Shown here piece by piece: positions 35,296 through 48,524 of a stretch of 64,000 nucleotides of DNA (positions within the stretch are counted from its first letter, which is position 1; each line of letters begins with the position of its first letter). Below the pieces are notes generated by a model. The model was not told the DNA's origin. It was given only the letters and a program-made list of their open reading frames with translations, and made no database searches. A program made the position numbers and the translations under genes. Origin of the DNA: Coniochaeta sp. PMI_546 (Eukaryota; Ascomycota; Sordariomycetes; Coniochaetales; Coniochaetaceae); the NCBI GenBank assembly GCA_021432605.1, contig MU271146.1, positions 2,108,001 through 2,172,000 on the forward strand, written 5' to 3'.

Positions 35296-38200
35296 TGGTG
35301 GCGTGGTTTATACACGCGAGAAAACCCGGGGGCGCGAAACTGTGCATCTGGCGGGATAGACGAAAAACCTCTCGGGAGGTTGCTGTTATGATTCATGATT
35401 CGGAGGACTAGCGACCTTTGGTTTCTCTTTCCTGCTCTTATGACGGCGTTTACGAGAAGAGATCTAGGGCAGAACTCTGTGGAATTATTCGGGCAAGCTG
35501 CTCTCTTTTTACTGGCAAATTCTTTTCTTCAACGAGAACGGGTAAACTCGTATTTTCGCGGACGAGAACAGGGAACAAGTCCTCAGGGACGATGGGCGGA
35601 TGGTCTTTTCGCATTTTCACAACTTCTTATTTTTTTTTTTCCCCTCCAGCGCAGTAACGGCCTTTTTTCGATGACTATGAGGAGGATAACGGAGTATCTT
35701 GAGAAGCTATTTTGAAGACGGCACTTGCTGGAAGCTTTTCGTCTTGAGGGAATGGGATGTTTGGACCGAACCTGCCGGAGCCTTGTGCGAGAAAGACGGC
35801 GGCAAGGTGGCTTTTATTTGGCTTGTGCTGTTCTTGTTTTGTTTTCTTATGATGTGATGCTGATTGGGAAAGGGATACCACTCTGTTTCTTTCGGGATTG
35901 CTGTTTCTCGATCTTTTATTGTCTGCGCCATTTAGGGAGGTGGTCTGGGTTTCACTTAGAGGGCTCGTCGCTCGTGGAGGAGAAAACTTCTGGGGCTTAT
36001 CTTTCGATACTAATAGTTGGTTGGTTCTATGGTCTCAATAGATCTACCGGCAATCAACCAGGTCTTTCCGCCTGGTTGTGCCTCGTGTTTTTTCTGGATC
36101 TAGTTTGCGTCAGTGTTGTCCACCTGTTGCTGCTGTGTACCTTTGTCTCTTGCCTGCTGTCTGTTTCGTGCCCTTAGAGGCCCGCTGGCGCTCCATGGAT
36201 TTGTTTCCTCCGGCTAGGTCTGTTCCTCCGAAGTGGATGTACTGCAGGTGAGTATTAAGGTAGAACGCGTTGGGTTGTCATGTAGCTAAGCCACTCCCGC
36301 CAGCCAAATGTATGGTCTATTTCGGGAGCACGAGTAGGTAGATAGTCGTTCAACGGTTTCGTTCCCGGGCAACTATATTGCAGTCCAGGAAGCATGTAGG
36401 ACTTGCCCGGCCGTCGCGGAGAGCAGTATGTAGTCCATCAATTCTCTTGAAGCAACAGGCAGTCTATCGACCTCTGTTGCTGGAGAATCGATAGCTCGAG
36501 GAAGGAGTCGGCTGGGTGACGGTATAAGGGGCTCGATTTGTTTGGTTAGGGAATTATGGCTTCGACGACAGGCCGAGTTCGCCATCGCGACCTTGGAGAG
36601 AAGTTAGGTTAGCTGTTTGTCCATATCTTGGAGTGGGTTTCGGCAACATCAGGGTGGACAATATCACAAAGAAGGGGAAGCGGTGCGTCGCTGGCTGTAG
36701 GCGCTTGCTACAACACCGATAGGATAAGGTGTCGATGGGTCGTGACAGTACTAGAAACGGAGGCTCTGGTTTAACAATGCACCTCAGCACCTAAGTATCA
36801 GGGTGGCCGTGGGCGAAGGTGCTCATTCGATCTTCAACGGGAGTCTGACCCCTGAGCACGCAACGACGACACCGGCGGGACGAGGGCATCGCGGCAGTCG
36901 ACTTCTCGTGGGCGCAGGTATAGCTATTCTGCCAGACCTAGCATGGCATTCCTTGACATTCATGCCATTGTCTAAGGGGTAATTGGACAATAATGGTTCT
37001 GTCATGGTTTTCTGCTGGCCGTATGCTGGTTGTCATGATCGAGATCGTCTTCTTCGTCCTTGGAATGCTCGGAAATATTCAGACGAGCCATGTCGCTCAA
37101 AGATACCTGATAATGTTGGACAGGAACGAGAAAACATAACATAGGGCCGTGACAGAGACCTAAGGGCTGTAATAGGACAGACAGCGGGCTGGGAGAGTTT
37201 GCCTGTTGCTGGAGTCAATAACCTTTTCACTGGGCAGCGGCGCGGTAGATTCTGGCAGGAGTGATGGTCTCTTTCTTTGCGTCCGAAGGTCCCTCACTTC
37301 CTCAGTGCTCTCGAAAGTTCTAGGTATAGACTGCTGTTGAACGTATAGAGGACGTCAGGTGTCCCAGGCCTACAATAATGACGGACCATATTCTCGTATG
37401 GCGCGTTCCTGTCACTCCTGGATGGCAATGGCTTCTAAAACGATGGTATATCCTACTACACGGTCAAGGCGGCATCGTCTGCAGTCAACCTTCGGAGTGT
37501 CCGATCTGAGTGCTGTCTAGTTTTTACAGTACAATTGGCAGTAGCTTAGCCTAGCGATAACCCGAGGCTCAGCTCTTCAAGGTGTTTGTTCATCACTGAT
37601 ACTGACTGTCGGTTGTCAATATGCCAACAATCCTCTGGACAGCCAGCCGGGTCCATGACAGCTGAACGGAGGCCGCGGAACTGACCAGAGTTACCGGCGC
37701 ACTTGGCCTGACCACTCAGCGGCCTTGGTTGGCCTCCGGGAAGGGAGGAGAGACATGGCGTGAGCCACGACGTTTACACGATGAGCGCAACACCACGGAA
37801 CATAAATCCGGGAAGCGGAGACGATATCTACGGATGCTACAACGCAATCGACGCTAGATAGTCTACGTGCCAGTGGGTCTAGTGGAGAGACACTGATGGG
37901 CTTCATGAAGTGTCCAAATATTAGTTAGTCCTGAGCCCTCACGGAATGCGGGTTGATAGGTTCTGACACTTCAACAAGCTTTGTCAATGTCCTCAACCAG
38001 CAAGGAGGTTGTTCACGAATCATGATTTCGAAGCCTGTTACAGTCGCTCGAGCCTGTATTATCTGGATTCGATGCCCGCTGTCGACATTGACGTGTCCGT
38101 GGCGCCTGGTCCTCCGCTGATCTGTCGACCTCTCCCGGCCTGTACTGACACGTCTTAGCAAACAGCTCCCGGTCGCATCCCGCAGCCCGGAGCGAAGTGG

Positions 38201-41200
38201 CCTCCTTGTCTCACTGTCAAACTACGCTGGCCGCTGTGGTGGCATCGTGGCAGCAACTATATTGGTTCCCCACCCAGCACCGTCGAGTAGCAAGCCGGCA
38301 AGGCCCAACAAGGAGAAACGGACGGCAATAACGAAGAAAGGGGAAGGCAAGGTGTGTGCTCGCAGTCTTGATCATCCAGTCAGGAGGCCGAAAATGGCCC
38401 AGCGTCGAGCTCCTTTATCAGCGGCCAGTCATGCTTCGCCGTTTAGGTTTCTTGTTAGGGGTGGGTGGCGAGAAGCAGGAGGGAGGGGAGGGACGGAATA
38501 TCCACCCGCACGCTGGTCCATTCACCGTCAATCGCTACCACCTGCGGGAGGAGACTGCGTTGTAGAAAGGCCGGTGCAGGTGCAGGTGAGTTCCAGGCGC
38601 TGGGCCTCGTTAGGTAAGACCTGCTTCAGTGGGCATCGAATGGACGGGTAACACTGCACCAGCGGGCGCGCGCACGGGTTGGACAACGGGGAAAAGGACT
38701 TTACAAGGCGTTCGAGGGAGACGGCGGCACTCGCCGTTCCGTCACTGCTCCTAGCGGTAGCCACAAGAGAGCGATGTAATCCAGGCCTTTTTGGTGCTCA
38801 TGTATCTTGGTTGGCCGGTGCGGAGGCCTTGGACGATGTTAACCGCCAGGGACTCCCTAAGGAAACCTAGGCGGCTGACGGACATCCAGTCTCGTCTTCG
38901 AACAGCTATGTTGTAGACGATTTATCAGTTACGACGCTGGAAGCGGTAGTCTCAAGCCGGCAGCGCTGGCTAAGCCGTCAACAGCAATGTTTGCGGACGA
39001 GGCCATCAACGCCGTGTCTGAAGTTGGTGGAGCATCAAGCCAGACTCACCGAAGGGGGACAAGTGGTGAAGTTGGCGGCAGCCCTCAACATACAGCCACC
39101 GGGCGCCCCTCTGGTCCCGAGAATGTGGTTTGCAAGACTTGCTGGTCTGGGCCTAGACATGATCCCATGTTCACTAGTAGTAGCGGGCGAAAATAGCGTC
39201 GCCAATACGCCAGCTGCTGTTGTCTCTGCCATTTAGAAAGCCATTGTAAATATTTCGAAATTACGTCCGCAAAGGGGTGTGAGTCTAATCAGCTGCTAGC
39301 CTGTACGTAAACCAACCAATGATATCTTCGCGTATGCTGTCTTGGAATCCCAACGGTCGGCGGAGCTGTTGAACACAAAGAAGTGGCCTGCCCCGTTTCC
39401 GTCCCCCGATCGTTGTGAGACAGATCGTCGCGCGTTGTGAAAGCACGCTCACAGTTGGACAGGGGCAGGCCGGTGTTGAGAAGCTTGGCATAAAAAGCCT
39501 CGCACAGATGGCCGACAGCAGGGCAAAGCAGGGCAAGATGCCAGCTGGTGCGGCTGGACAACAAACAAGGGGAAGAAGTGCTGGTTTTGCCATATGGACG
39601 CAGTGGACGTGCCGTTCCTTGATGATGATTGTTGATGAAGTCCGTGCCCGGTTGTCCGGTCTGGGAACAGAGCGATTCCCAATCCATCTGGGCCTGCGCC
39701 AAACACCGTTAGATATCTCCAGCTTTGGAGCTACTATGAGGAGGCGTGCTGCAGTCTCACTCCAAAGCAGGTAAGCTGCGGGTCACACACTGGATCATCG
39801 ACCTATCCCTCTGCTTAACGGCCACTTGCGTAAATTGGTCAAGTTCGAGCTTAGATCGCGTTCTGGAGTGTGCCCAGTGACTGGAGAAGTCGCACCAGGC
39901 CAGGGGTTCCACGAGGTTCTGACCGTCTAACTCTACTACCGGTCAAGGGCAGCAACATGGAGGGAGGGATTGTGTTGGAAGTGGGCAAGACGCAATATCT
40001 TGGCGACCTGGCAATCGGCTCATCGGCCAGCTCGTGGCTTCTTCACATTTCAACAGCGACAAATGTTCAGCACAGACTGAATGGACGAGAGCCTCCATGC
40101 ACAGGGCTAGTGTGCTCTCGGCCGTTAACGCTATGGGCACATGATGGTTATTGAGGAGAAGTCGGGGGCTGCAAGCTTGTTGAAACGACGCAGGCAAATG
40201 CCGCTGATGTTTCGTTGCCTGTCAATAACGGCGCCTGCTATACCTGCAGATATGAAGATCATTAATTGCTGTCAACTTGCGGGACGCTGCCCTGCAGCGC
40301 CCTGGGACATCATTGTAAACCGGGACTTTCCGTTGAGTGCCCCAACACGACAATGGAAGCTATTTCGAGAACAGATGTTGGTGCATATCCTGCACCTTTG
40401 ATACTGTTACCTCTTCTTCCAGACCACAAAGGGCTAGCCTACCGTTCTTCCCCTCCGACAGCTCGTCCTCCGCATGCATTTCGTCTCCTCTGCTGGAGGG
40501 TTGCAATCGCAGTGAGCCGGGCTGCGGAAGCAGCGTGCCGGGGTTGCGTATATACGGACATCTTGAAATATATTCCCATCGAGTAGGGATGCAATCTGCC
40601 TCGCGTTTGTGGAGTTGCCAACCTGCCAGCGTCTACAGATCGTAGCATAGGTATCGAACAGGGCACTTTTCAGCAGTGCAGGGCCCCGAGCGCCCAACAA
40701 CGTCTGCTGTGTGTTAGATGAATGGGACTCAGTACCCACCACGATGCCCTCCTGGCGGTCCAATGCTAGCAAAGATTACCGTTTTCGGACGTCTGGGCGT
40801 TGAACAAGGCAGCTGAAGGTTCGCTACTTTTCGCCAGGATGGGTAAAATGGCGCATCTCCCAATTTCTAGCAGGGTGGCCTAGCTGGCTCAAGTGTGCGA
40901 GCGTGCAGAATGACGTTCAGGGTTATCGAGGCAGACAGGGGCGCCACTTGCAGATCATGGCCAGATCATTGGACGCCCACCGACCCGGCTCTGTGTGACA
41001 ACGGTTTTTGCGTCAACGCTAGCATGCTTGGCAGGCGGATCTCTCCTCTCTTTGGGTCTTTGGTCGCCGAGTCGGGCTTTAGCCACATTGTGGAGTGCGA
41101 GTGTTTTGTTGGCGATCCAGTGGCTCGGCAATGGTTGCTTGTGGCTGACTGTGAGGGAAAGGTAAATCAGACGTGCGTGACTAAGTATTGATGTTTGTAA

Positions 41201-44200
41201 CAAAGTATTATGCTTTGAATCAGAGAAAAGAAGAGGTAAAAAAAAAAGGGGGTCAAGACGATGCTCTTGGACAACTGATCACTGTTTCAGTGAAGCTCTT
41301 GCTGTGTCTCGAGGCCTTCTGGAGGATGTTATCGCACTCGGTGCTTCAGATCAGGCTCTCCGGCAGACGTGTGGATCAGCCATTCGCCTGACAGAAGGGA
41401 TAAGACGAAGCAGCTGACGAATGAACATCAGGATCAGCAGGACGGGAAGATCATGCAACCCCAGCAACAATTGCACGATGCAATGCGACTCTGCATCTCG
41501 AAGGCTTGACGAGTCCAAGACATAAGCAAAAAATGGTGTGCTGCAGACCTCGCAGCCTCGGTGCCGAAGGAAATGGGAAGCGGAGAGAGGGCGCTGACAA
41601 GCTTAGTGCTAGTAGTTAAGAGCTTCATTCCAACTATCCTCTCAATGTCCAGGATCCGTGTGGCTCGTATGTGTCTATGTATGTCGTTCTCGAATGTCTG
41701 ACAATCCAAGACGACAGGGGTGAACCAGGACAGCGGATAACACGATACTGAGCAGGAATGAAGATGCGCGACTCTATTCTTTCTGTGGATGTCTCTGGAA
41801 AGTGAAAAGTGAACCTCGATCACTATATGCTACAACGGTGGAGATGTGGAAACACATCGGCCGCGTAGGTAGCAGTGGCATGTATCGGCGACCAAGGTGT
41901 GACAACGCGGCTGAGGCTGGCAAAGCTTATGGACGTCGTGACGACACGACATCCAAAACGGCGCGGACGTGTCAGTTCTTTGGCTTGTGAAGCTGCATTC
42001 CCTTGTCCTTGAGAGCACTGCACGCCGGACTGTCGAGGAAGGCCTGTCTCGAGAAGGTATATATCATTTCAACCACATTCCTCGTGCCAGACTAGGTGGC
42101 AGGGCATGCAAACTCGACGCTCTCAGGTTATTGTAGGAGTGATGTCTTTGTAGCACAAGCCACAGCGGTACCCTTCGTCCGTGTTCGTGATCACCGAAGA
42201 CCCTGTGCCTCAGTTGCGATCGTTCCAAAAAGTCTGAGCCTCCACACCTCGTGTCATTCAGCCCGCTGCGCTCCGGGATTCTGACAAATTGCATTGATTC
42301 CTGTTTCTTTTTTTTGCCTCCCTCAGTCGGCGCGATGACACCTACGGCCAGGGCACGAAACGACTGCATGGGTTCTGTGATTATACTACGACTCTGTTGA
42401 CATCGTAGCCCTGGAGATTAGCTCGCATTTCCTGGTTAGCGGACGATATTGGCAGGCTGGCGGTCACTGTACGGCCGTTGGCAGGATTGGATTGCTTGGG
42501 AACGAAGCGGATTGGCTGCCAATAGCCCAAGCGTCCAAGGGTGTGGTCCAGGCGTTGCCTTTGACCCCTGAAGCTGCATATAACCGGCTGGGGTCCCAGG
42601 TGGATGGGTCGCGTGAAGCCACCCGCGAGGATCAGCACAAGGCCGGTTTGCCGGGTGCTGTCTGGGACGGTTGAGCTTAAAACCCCAGATCTCGGGAGCT
42701 GATGACTGGTGTGTTTTTTTGGTGCGTTCTGGCCAACAGCCACACTCTTGGTTGCACCTGACGAGATCTGCCTCTGTATGAATGGCTTAGTACTGGGTGG
42801 CAACACATCTGATAGATAAAAGGAACAAGGGGTAAGGCACATGCAGCTCCGTAGAACAATGTTGCGAAGTATCATTCGAGAAGGGTATTGCAAGACAAGA
42901 ACCCGTCAAAAGCAAGTTAACGGCCATTGAATGCGACGCTCTCTGTTTCGCGCCAATGCAATGTCAAGGGAGCTATCTTACCACGATATTCAATATTGTC
43001 AACCCGACAAGCTGGGATAACCGCCTGCAGCAGAGCCAAAAGGTGACGACCATTTCATCTTTGCTAGCATCGGTCGTCGGCTATCTGGAAGCCAGATCAA
43101 ATAACGCGGTGATCTCGTTTCCACACGTGGCGGTAGGGAATATTGGCAGCGGAGCAGATAATAGTCTCAATCTGCCCCCTGCCTCCGGCCCCCCTTGGTC
43201 TCGGCATTCGTCTGCTCGCTCTCTCCGAGCATGGCTCTCGCTCATGGTTGGCTCGACTCCGCGATTCTGGATCGTGTGCGTCACCTTAATGACCCATGCT
43301 GAAGTGTCAGGTGTTGTTATCCCGACAAGTTTGCCCCTCGTCAACCAACTTGTCCTGGGATGAACGACCCATATCAGACGGTATAGCGAGATGAAGTACA
43401 GGGGGGCATGACAGGCTCCCAGGGCCTGCAGATAATGTCTTCTCTCACTTCGGCCAGAATACGACGTGACGGCTTGAACAGGAGATCAATTCATGACTTC
43501 AAAAGAACTGGGAAAGACCTCAGATGACTCGGGACGCAATGCGTCCACAACAGCATCAAAGTCTAGAGGCGGCAGGTGCGATGTGAGGAGTTTGACCTAA
43601 TGGCTCGTACTTCCAGCCTTTGTCCCGTTAAAGTCGGTGCAACTATCCCAGTAGTGTACCTTAGGCGATTAAGCGAAACACAAAGGCCTAGATGTACCTT
43701 GCCTCAGATAAGGTAAGGTAAGGTAGCTTTGAATCCGCTTCCGCTCTCAATTTATCCAAGCCCAGAAAACTGAGCCCGATTTCCAGAGGACACAGCGTTC
43801 CATCGTCTCGATCGTTCAATTTTGATGGGTGACAGCTTGATGTTGGATAAAGCCAATATCAGGACGAAACGAGCGTTTCCAGGGTGCAGAACCTGGAACA
43901 CGGACCCGGAAAAGCGGACAAGGGTCCTCAGCCGCTTCAGCGTTTACCTTAGGTACAAGCATTGGATCGTGCCGACAGCTCACCGTTTTAATCGACTCCG
44001 TTCCAAGCCCCATATCTGTCTGTATTCGGCCCAACTCCGAACGCTAACTGGCATGTCATTTTCGCAGTATTTGCAAGATCTACCTTACAATACCGTGATA
44101 GTAACAGATTGATTCGATTTTTATATTTTTTTGGCAGCGCCCTGAGGAAGAGGGCGGGTATGACTTGGTAGGTAATCGGAGGTAAAGCCTGGGTGATGCT

Positions 44201-44437
44201 CCTGTCTACCTCTATGCATTTTGGGGTAAAACAAAGACTGCCTTAGCTCCAATGCTCGTCCGAACCTAGACCACATCTCCAAGACAATAAGAATGTGCGG
44301 TGCGGCATGGCTGGAGCCTCTTCTGGCTAGGCCAAAATATTAGACGATTCCGCCGAAAAAAAGGTGTTAAACGGCTCGAACATGGTGCGATAGAGGAACC
44401 AAAGTTTCGAACCCACAACGGAAACCAGATCCCAGGT

Positions 44438-44455
44438 GTACCTTGTATAAGGTAC
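44438..44455. repeat. Perfect 7-bp inverted repeat GTACCTT / AAGGTAC
   Basis: GTACCTT, then GTAT, then AAGGTAC: a perfect hairpin with a 4-base loop. The same core is scattered through this region and elsewhere in the window. Confidence 0.6.
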
Positions 44456-45142
44456 CTACATACAACCACACCCTAGCCAACTGGAAACGCTCAGATCTTC
44501 CCTGTCCGGCGCCAACACAAGCGGGGGCCTTGTCAAAAGCCATTCCTTGCTCTTGCTCCCCACCGCACAAGTGGTACTTGCCAGGCCTAACGATCGAAAT
44601 CTCCTGTTCATCAGTTCTCCTCAGCAGGGTTTGGCCTATCCCGATGAAGGCTCAGGGAGTGCCCGCCGCTCTCGCTTGGCAAGCCACGGCATCCCTCTGC
44701 TGTCGGTCTCCTGGACTCGTAGTCTCGACAACGATATCCTGGTATCCGGTTCTGCTGCTAGGAGTGCACTTTGTCCTTCACATGACTCTGGCCGCCGGAC
44801 TCGTTTTTCTTCCAGTTCCGCTCTCAGCATTATCTGCTGCAATACCATTGCCAGCCGCTGTACTGGTCTCTCTGTGTGCGTATGTCGATTGCCGCTGCTT
44901 TGGATTCCTAGGCCATCTTCATCTAGAGGCATTATCACAGCACTTTCTTGGTATATCTTGGCGTTTCTCTTGGTGGTGACGCTACATGTAGTGGGTGACA
45001 CTCTACCCACTGCGGCATACAGCCCACTCTACCCAGCTGAGAGTGCACACACCTCAGTACATAAGACCCGCCGGCCCTCCCCTCCCCGGAATCCCTACCC
45101 CTCTAGTCTACCACAAAACCCCAAGCTCTCATATCATCGGAG

Positions 45143-45149
45143 TATATAG
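45143..45149 (+). promoter_or_regulatory. TATA-like element upstream of flbD
   Basis: TATATAG lies about 245 bp before the flbD ATG, within an ATG-free pyrimidine-rich stretch. This is a candidate core promoter only. Confidence 0.3.
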
Positions 45150-45393
45150 TGTTGTGCACATCCCCACTCACCAAGAGGCTGCTCTGGAACACTCTCGTCC
45201 TGCTTCACCTTCACACCTGCTTCCCACTCATCACTCTTCCTGGCTGTACCGATCATCTCTACCTCGGTGTGATATCGTCCAGTTTCCCTAATCAGACGGA
45301 TCCAACAGCACCCGCAGACCACCTTCCAACACTACTTGCGTATCAGCGCGAGGCTAGACACACAGAAAGATCGAAAGCTGAACGACCGGTCGA

Positions 45394-46311
45394 ATGATGG
45401 CTTCCATAGAGCACCAACGGAGAGGGCCATGGTCGCACAGGGAGGACGGCCTGCTCATGAGACTAGTGGCTACCCAAGGAGCTCTCAACTGGGTACGGAT
45501 CTCACAACAACTCGGAACAAGGACACCCAAACAGTGTCGGGAAAGATACCATCAGAACCTCAAGCCCAACCTCAACCATGAACCTATCTCGCAAGAGGAG
45601 GGTCTTGTGATCGAGCAATTAGTGAGGGAGATCGGAAAGAGGTGGGCGGAGATCGCAAGGCGGTTGAACAACCGCAGCGACAACGCGGTAAAGAACTGGT
45701 GGAATGGTAACCAGAACCGTCGTAAGAGGATGGACCGCCGCAAGACGACCATTCCTCTGCAGGCAGCACGCTACGAAGATCGAGGAGATATGTCACCCCT
45801 GAGCAACACTAGGTTGGCAATGTCTGTTCCGAGGACAGTCGACCTGGGCAACACAGGGGCAAGACAACTACCACCGCCAATCATGTCTATTGGCTTCTAC
45901 GACCGGAACTACGGCGTCGAGACTCCGCTCCCATCGCCTTCAGTGCATTCTCCAGACACTGCATCTGATGCCAGCTCACACTACGCAACCTCACCGGGAA
46001 GGTACACCATGGCATCGCCTGTGGCCCGACTGCCACCTCTATTGCACACTCCGAATTACCAACCCTTACCGAGATCATTGGTTTCTCCCATGGAGACAAA
46101 ACTGCCTCCCATCAACGCCATGAGCTTCTTCACCAAGCAAGAGTCAGGCTATCCCTCGATGGCACCGCCTCCCGCCGAATACCCTTCGCCAAGACTCACA
46201 GCACCCAACTCCCCCGTTGGCTATGCTGAACAGTGCCACCCGACAACCTACGGAGGAGAGCATGCGGGCGAGAAGGACTCACGGATCTCTGTTGCCAACC
46301 TACTGGCCTGA
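45394..46311 (+). CDS. flbD: Myb-family developmental regulator FlbD/Rca-1
   Basis: Intronless, 305 residues. Two Myb/SANT repeats: residues 10-59 (RRGPWSHREDGLLMRLVATQ, NWVRISQQLGTRTPKQCRER) and 62-112 (HEPISQEEGLVIEQLVREIG, KRWAEIARRLNNRSDNAVKN, WWNGNQNRRKR). RTPKQCRERYHQNLKPNLNH is nearly the Aspergillus nidulans FlbD sequence. The rest is Pro/Ser/Tyr-rich, with a short conserved end DSRISVANLLA. Known role: FlbD acts in the fluffy pathway that starts conidiation (upstream of brlA in Aspergillus) and also in sexual development; Rca-1 is the Neurospora relative. The start is a double ATG after about 400 bp without any ATG. The gene stands alone between very long non-coding flanks. Confidence 0.93.
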   Translation: MMASIEHQRRGPWSHREDGLLMRLVATQGALNWVRISQQLGTRTPKQCRERYHQNLKPNLNHEPISQEEGLVIEQLVREIGKRWAEIARRLNNRSDNAVKNWWNGNQNRRKRMDRRKTTIPLQAARYEDRGDMSPLSNTRLAMSVPRTVDLGNTGARQLPPPIMSIGFYDRNYGVETPLPSPSVHSPDTASDASSHYATSPGRYTMASPVARLPPLLHTPNYQPLPRSLVSPMETKLPPINAMSFFTKQESGYPSMAPPPAEYPSPRLTAPNSPVGYAEQCHPTTYGGEHAGEKDSRISVANLLA

Positions 46312-48504
46312 GAGACTGCATGACGAAGGGAGTTTTGTGGCTCAGCTCGGTTTTATTTTACGACTATAATTTCACGGATACCCTAATTTCTTTGCTGATG
46401 GCCAGAGTGCTTAACGAGCGGCGGTTTGTCTGTCATTTCGATGAGCGCTGCCTCCTTGGGTCGAAGACTTGTATCACAATCCACGAAGGGTATACTGGAA
46501 ACTTGGAAGGCACTTTGTTTGTAAGGCGAAACATCTGCGAGGAAGTCGGCGGCTCTTGTCTGGCTTGGAGCTTTGGAAACCACTTCCTACTCTACGAGTG
46601 ATATCTTCCGAAACTGGCCTTTGGCGGCTATAATGATTTACGGCGGGGAAACAATTATTTACGATTTACATAGTGTACAACAACGGAATAGTATCTTACT
46701 TGATGTTCAGTCTGGCTGTTTCTCAGGGATCATGACCTTCTTCTTCTTGCAACTAAGCTATGCTTGATCACGGCACAATCACCGGGCGACTTCATCACCC
46801 CGAAGAAGCTGCAACATAGTGGGGAGCAGTTCACAAGTGAGGAACTAACGCCGCTATCGCAAGCACTACACTAGCAGATGTAACAATGACCAAACGAGCA
46901 GAAACTCCAAAACAAAATCCAGAAATGGAAGAGGTTAGGGCAAGCTAGGCCTTTGTTGCTCCTTGTTTTGGTCCTGCAGTCGACGCTGCTAAGGTCTCCA
47001 GTAATGGCCGCATCTGCCAGCCACGTCACATCATGATCGTCAACAGGGGTGTTCTGTGATAGGAATGGGCGACAGAATGCCTGCCTTTCGTGATTTTCAT
47101 GTTCCTTGACCAGGCTTGCTGCTTGTCTGCCCTGCTGGCCCAGTCTTTTGGACTCTCGTTATATCGTACCGTCGCACTACCTCCCAAACCAGCCATCACA
47201 TCGTGCGCCGCTCTGCTAGCTGATGCCCTACGCCGAAATAGCAACGGATCCAGCCTCTAGGATCATCAGAAAGCATGGTTCGGCTGCGTATCGGCGTGCC
47301 GATTGGCGCCGTTGGTGATGGAGCTTTGATCGGATAGAAGACGATCGCAATTGGAACAGAGACGAGTCCGCCAAATCAAGTTATGATCGCCGAAGGCGCC
47401 TTCTCTTGAGATCCACGACGGTCTTGTTAGGTTGCCCAGTCTGTCAACGCTTTCACAGACCTTGGCCTAATTGACGTAGCCAATGACAGCACGAAACCCG
47501 GCATCAAAGTGACAAATACTCAAGAGGGAGGAGGTCCGACAACAAAGCACTGGCCAAGCCGCAAAGCCCAGCTCAAACGGCCGGGGCAGGCCGGCGTCTA
47601 GCCGGCCGCGGCCCTCACTGCTAAGACCGAGCTTGCCGTCTGGAGCGCAAAGCAACAAACGACAGCATGCAGCTGTCAATGACACAAAGATTGACTTCTA
47701 TTACAGATTCGCCATGATACCGGTCATGCGAGCATCTCAGTCTCTTTGCACAGCATACGTTTGATAAGGAGGACGGAGCAACATATACACGACATAAGAA
47801 CCGTATACTGAAGACATTCCACGGCCCAATCTTCCGAATCGTGCAATGTGAGTCGAAAGCCCATAGTCAATCATATCTGGGTCCGATCCGCTGGCGATTA
47901 AAGACTGTGTGAATCGTGAAGAACATAATAGCGCAATATCTTGGCCGCTCGCAATATCACGAGAACACACACAAACGGGCTCACCCAGTGTCACCCAAGC
48001 CTCCAAAGCGAGATCTTCATGACATCCTTGCTGCTGCTGCGGGCCTTGTCCTTGCAGATAATCCAACCAGAGGCATTCACAGTGTGGCACCTGGCGCCAC
48101 CATTTGGAGCCGGCCTGGCGGTCTCTGATCGACGCTTCGAACTCGGATCCTCAGAACCCGTCTGGCTAATGGACCTGACACTGTAACCCTGTAGACCTGT
48201 GCTTCCCAGGTCGGCCAGCTCTGTTTTCCAAGCACCGTCGCCCGGACTTCCCACAACTGAGCGGGTTTCGGGTTTCGTGAACGTCATTCGTGCACTTTGT
48301 AAAAGTGTTGAGTGCGCGATTGGCACTTGTTCCTGCCGTGAATCTCACTACCGTTGGTTGGCTCTTTCTTAGAGCACTCTTAGCTGCAGGTCGAACTGAA
48401 ACATCATGAAAAAATTTGACTTTGGAATTGAATGGCAATGCTGTTGACTCCATGGACCCTCTTCAAACTAGTAGCATTTAGATGAACCGTTGGAGCCTCA
48501 CCTA

Positions 48505-48524
48505 CATAGTACACGTGTACTATG
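48505..48524. repeat. Perfect 20-bp palindrome with CACGTG centre
   Basis: CATAGTACACGTGTACTATG reads the same on both strands. The CACGTG core is the classical E-box bound by bHLH factors. Confidence 0.7.

Larger units (their letters stand above)
35296..45393. other. 10-kb region without a recognisable gene, upstream of flbD
   Basis: I read the open frames on both strands and recognise no family. Composition is more balanced than in the genes and I see no obvious strong RIP-like AT bias, tRNA or transposase. 35400-36180 is T-rich, probably including the GT41 3' UTR. 43650-44460 holds a cluster of AAGGTA-type motifs and a perfect small hairpin (44438-44455). The last 400 bp before flbD contain no ATG, as expected for a leader. 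Confidence 0.6.

Noticed and set aside
35725-36177. 150-codon hydrophobic plus-strand frame after the GT41 gene
   Set aside because: It opens on a non-ATG codon and its Leu/Cys/Phe content reflects T-rich DNA, probably 3' UTR.
40895-41191. 98-codon frame in the desert with several Cys
   Set aside because: No conserved Cys spacing or signal peptide; length is within chance expectation.
44400-44470. Second tRNA-like B box (GGGTTCGAAAC, minus strand)
   Set aside because: The stems do not pair; no cloverleaf can be drawn.
44443-45149. Overlapping frames of 178 and 200 codons upstream of flbD
   Set aside because: Composition is that of a pyrimidine-rich leader; no motif, and two frames compete with similar quality.
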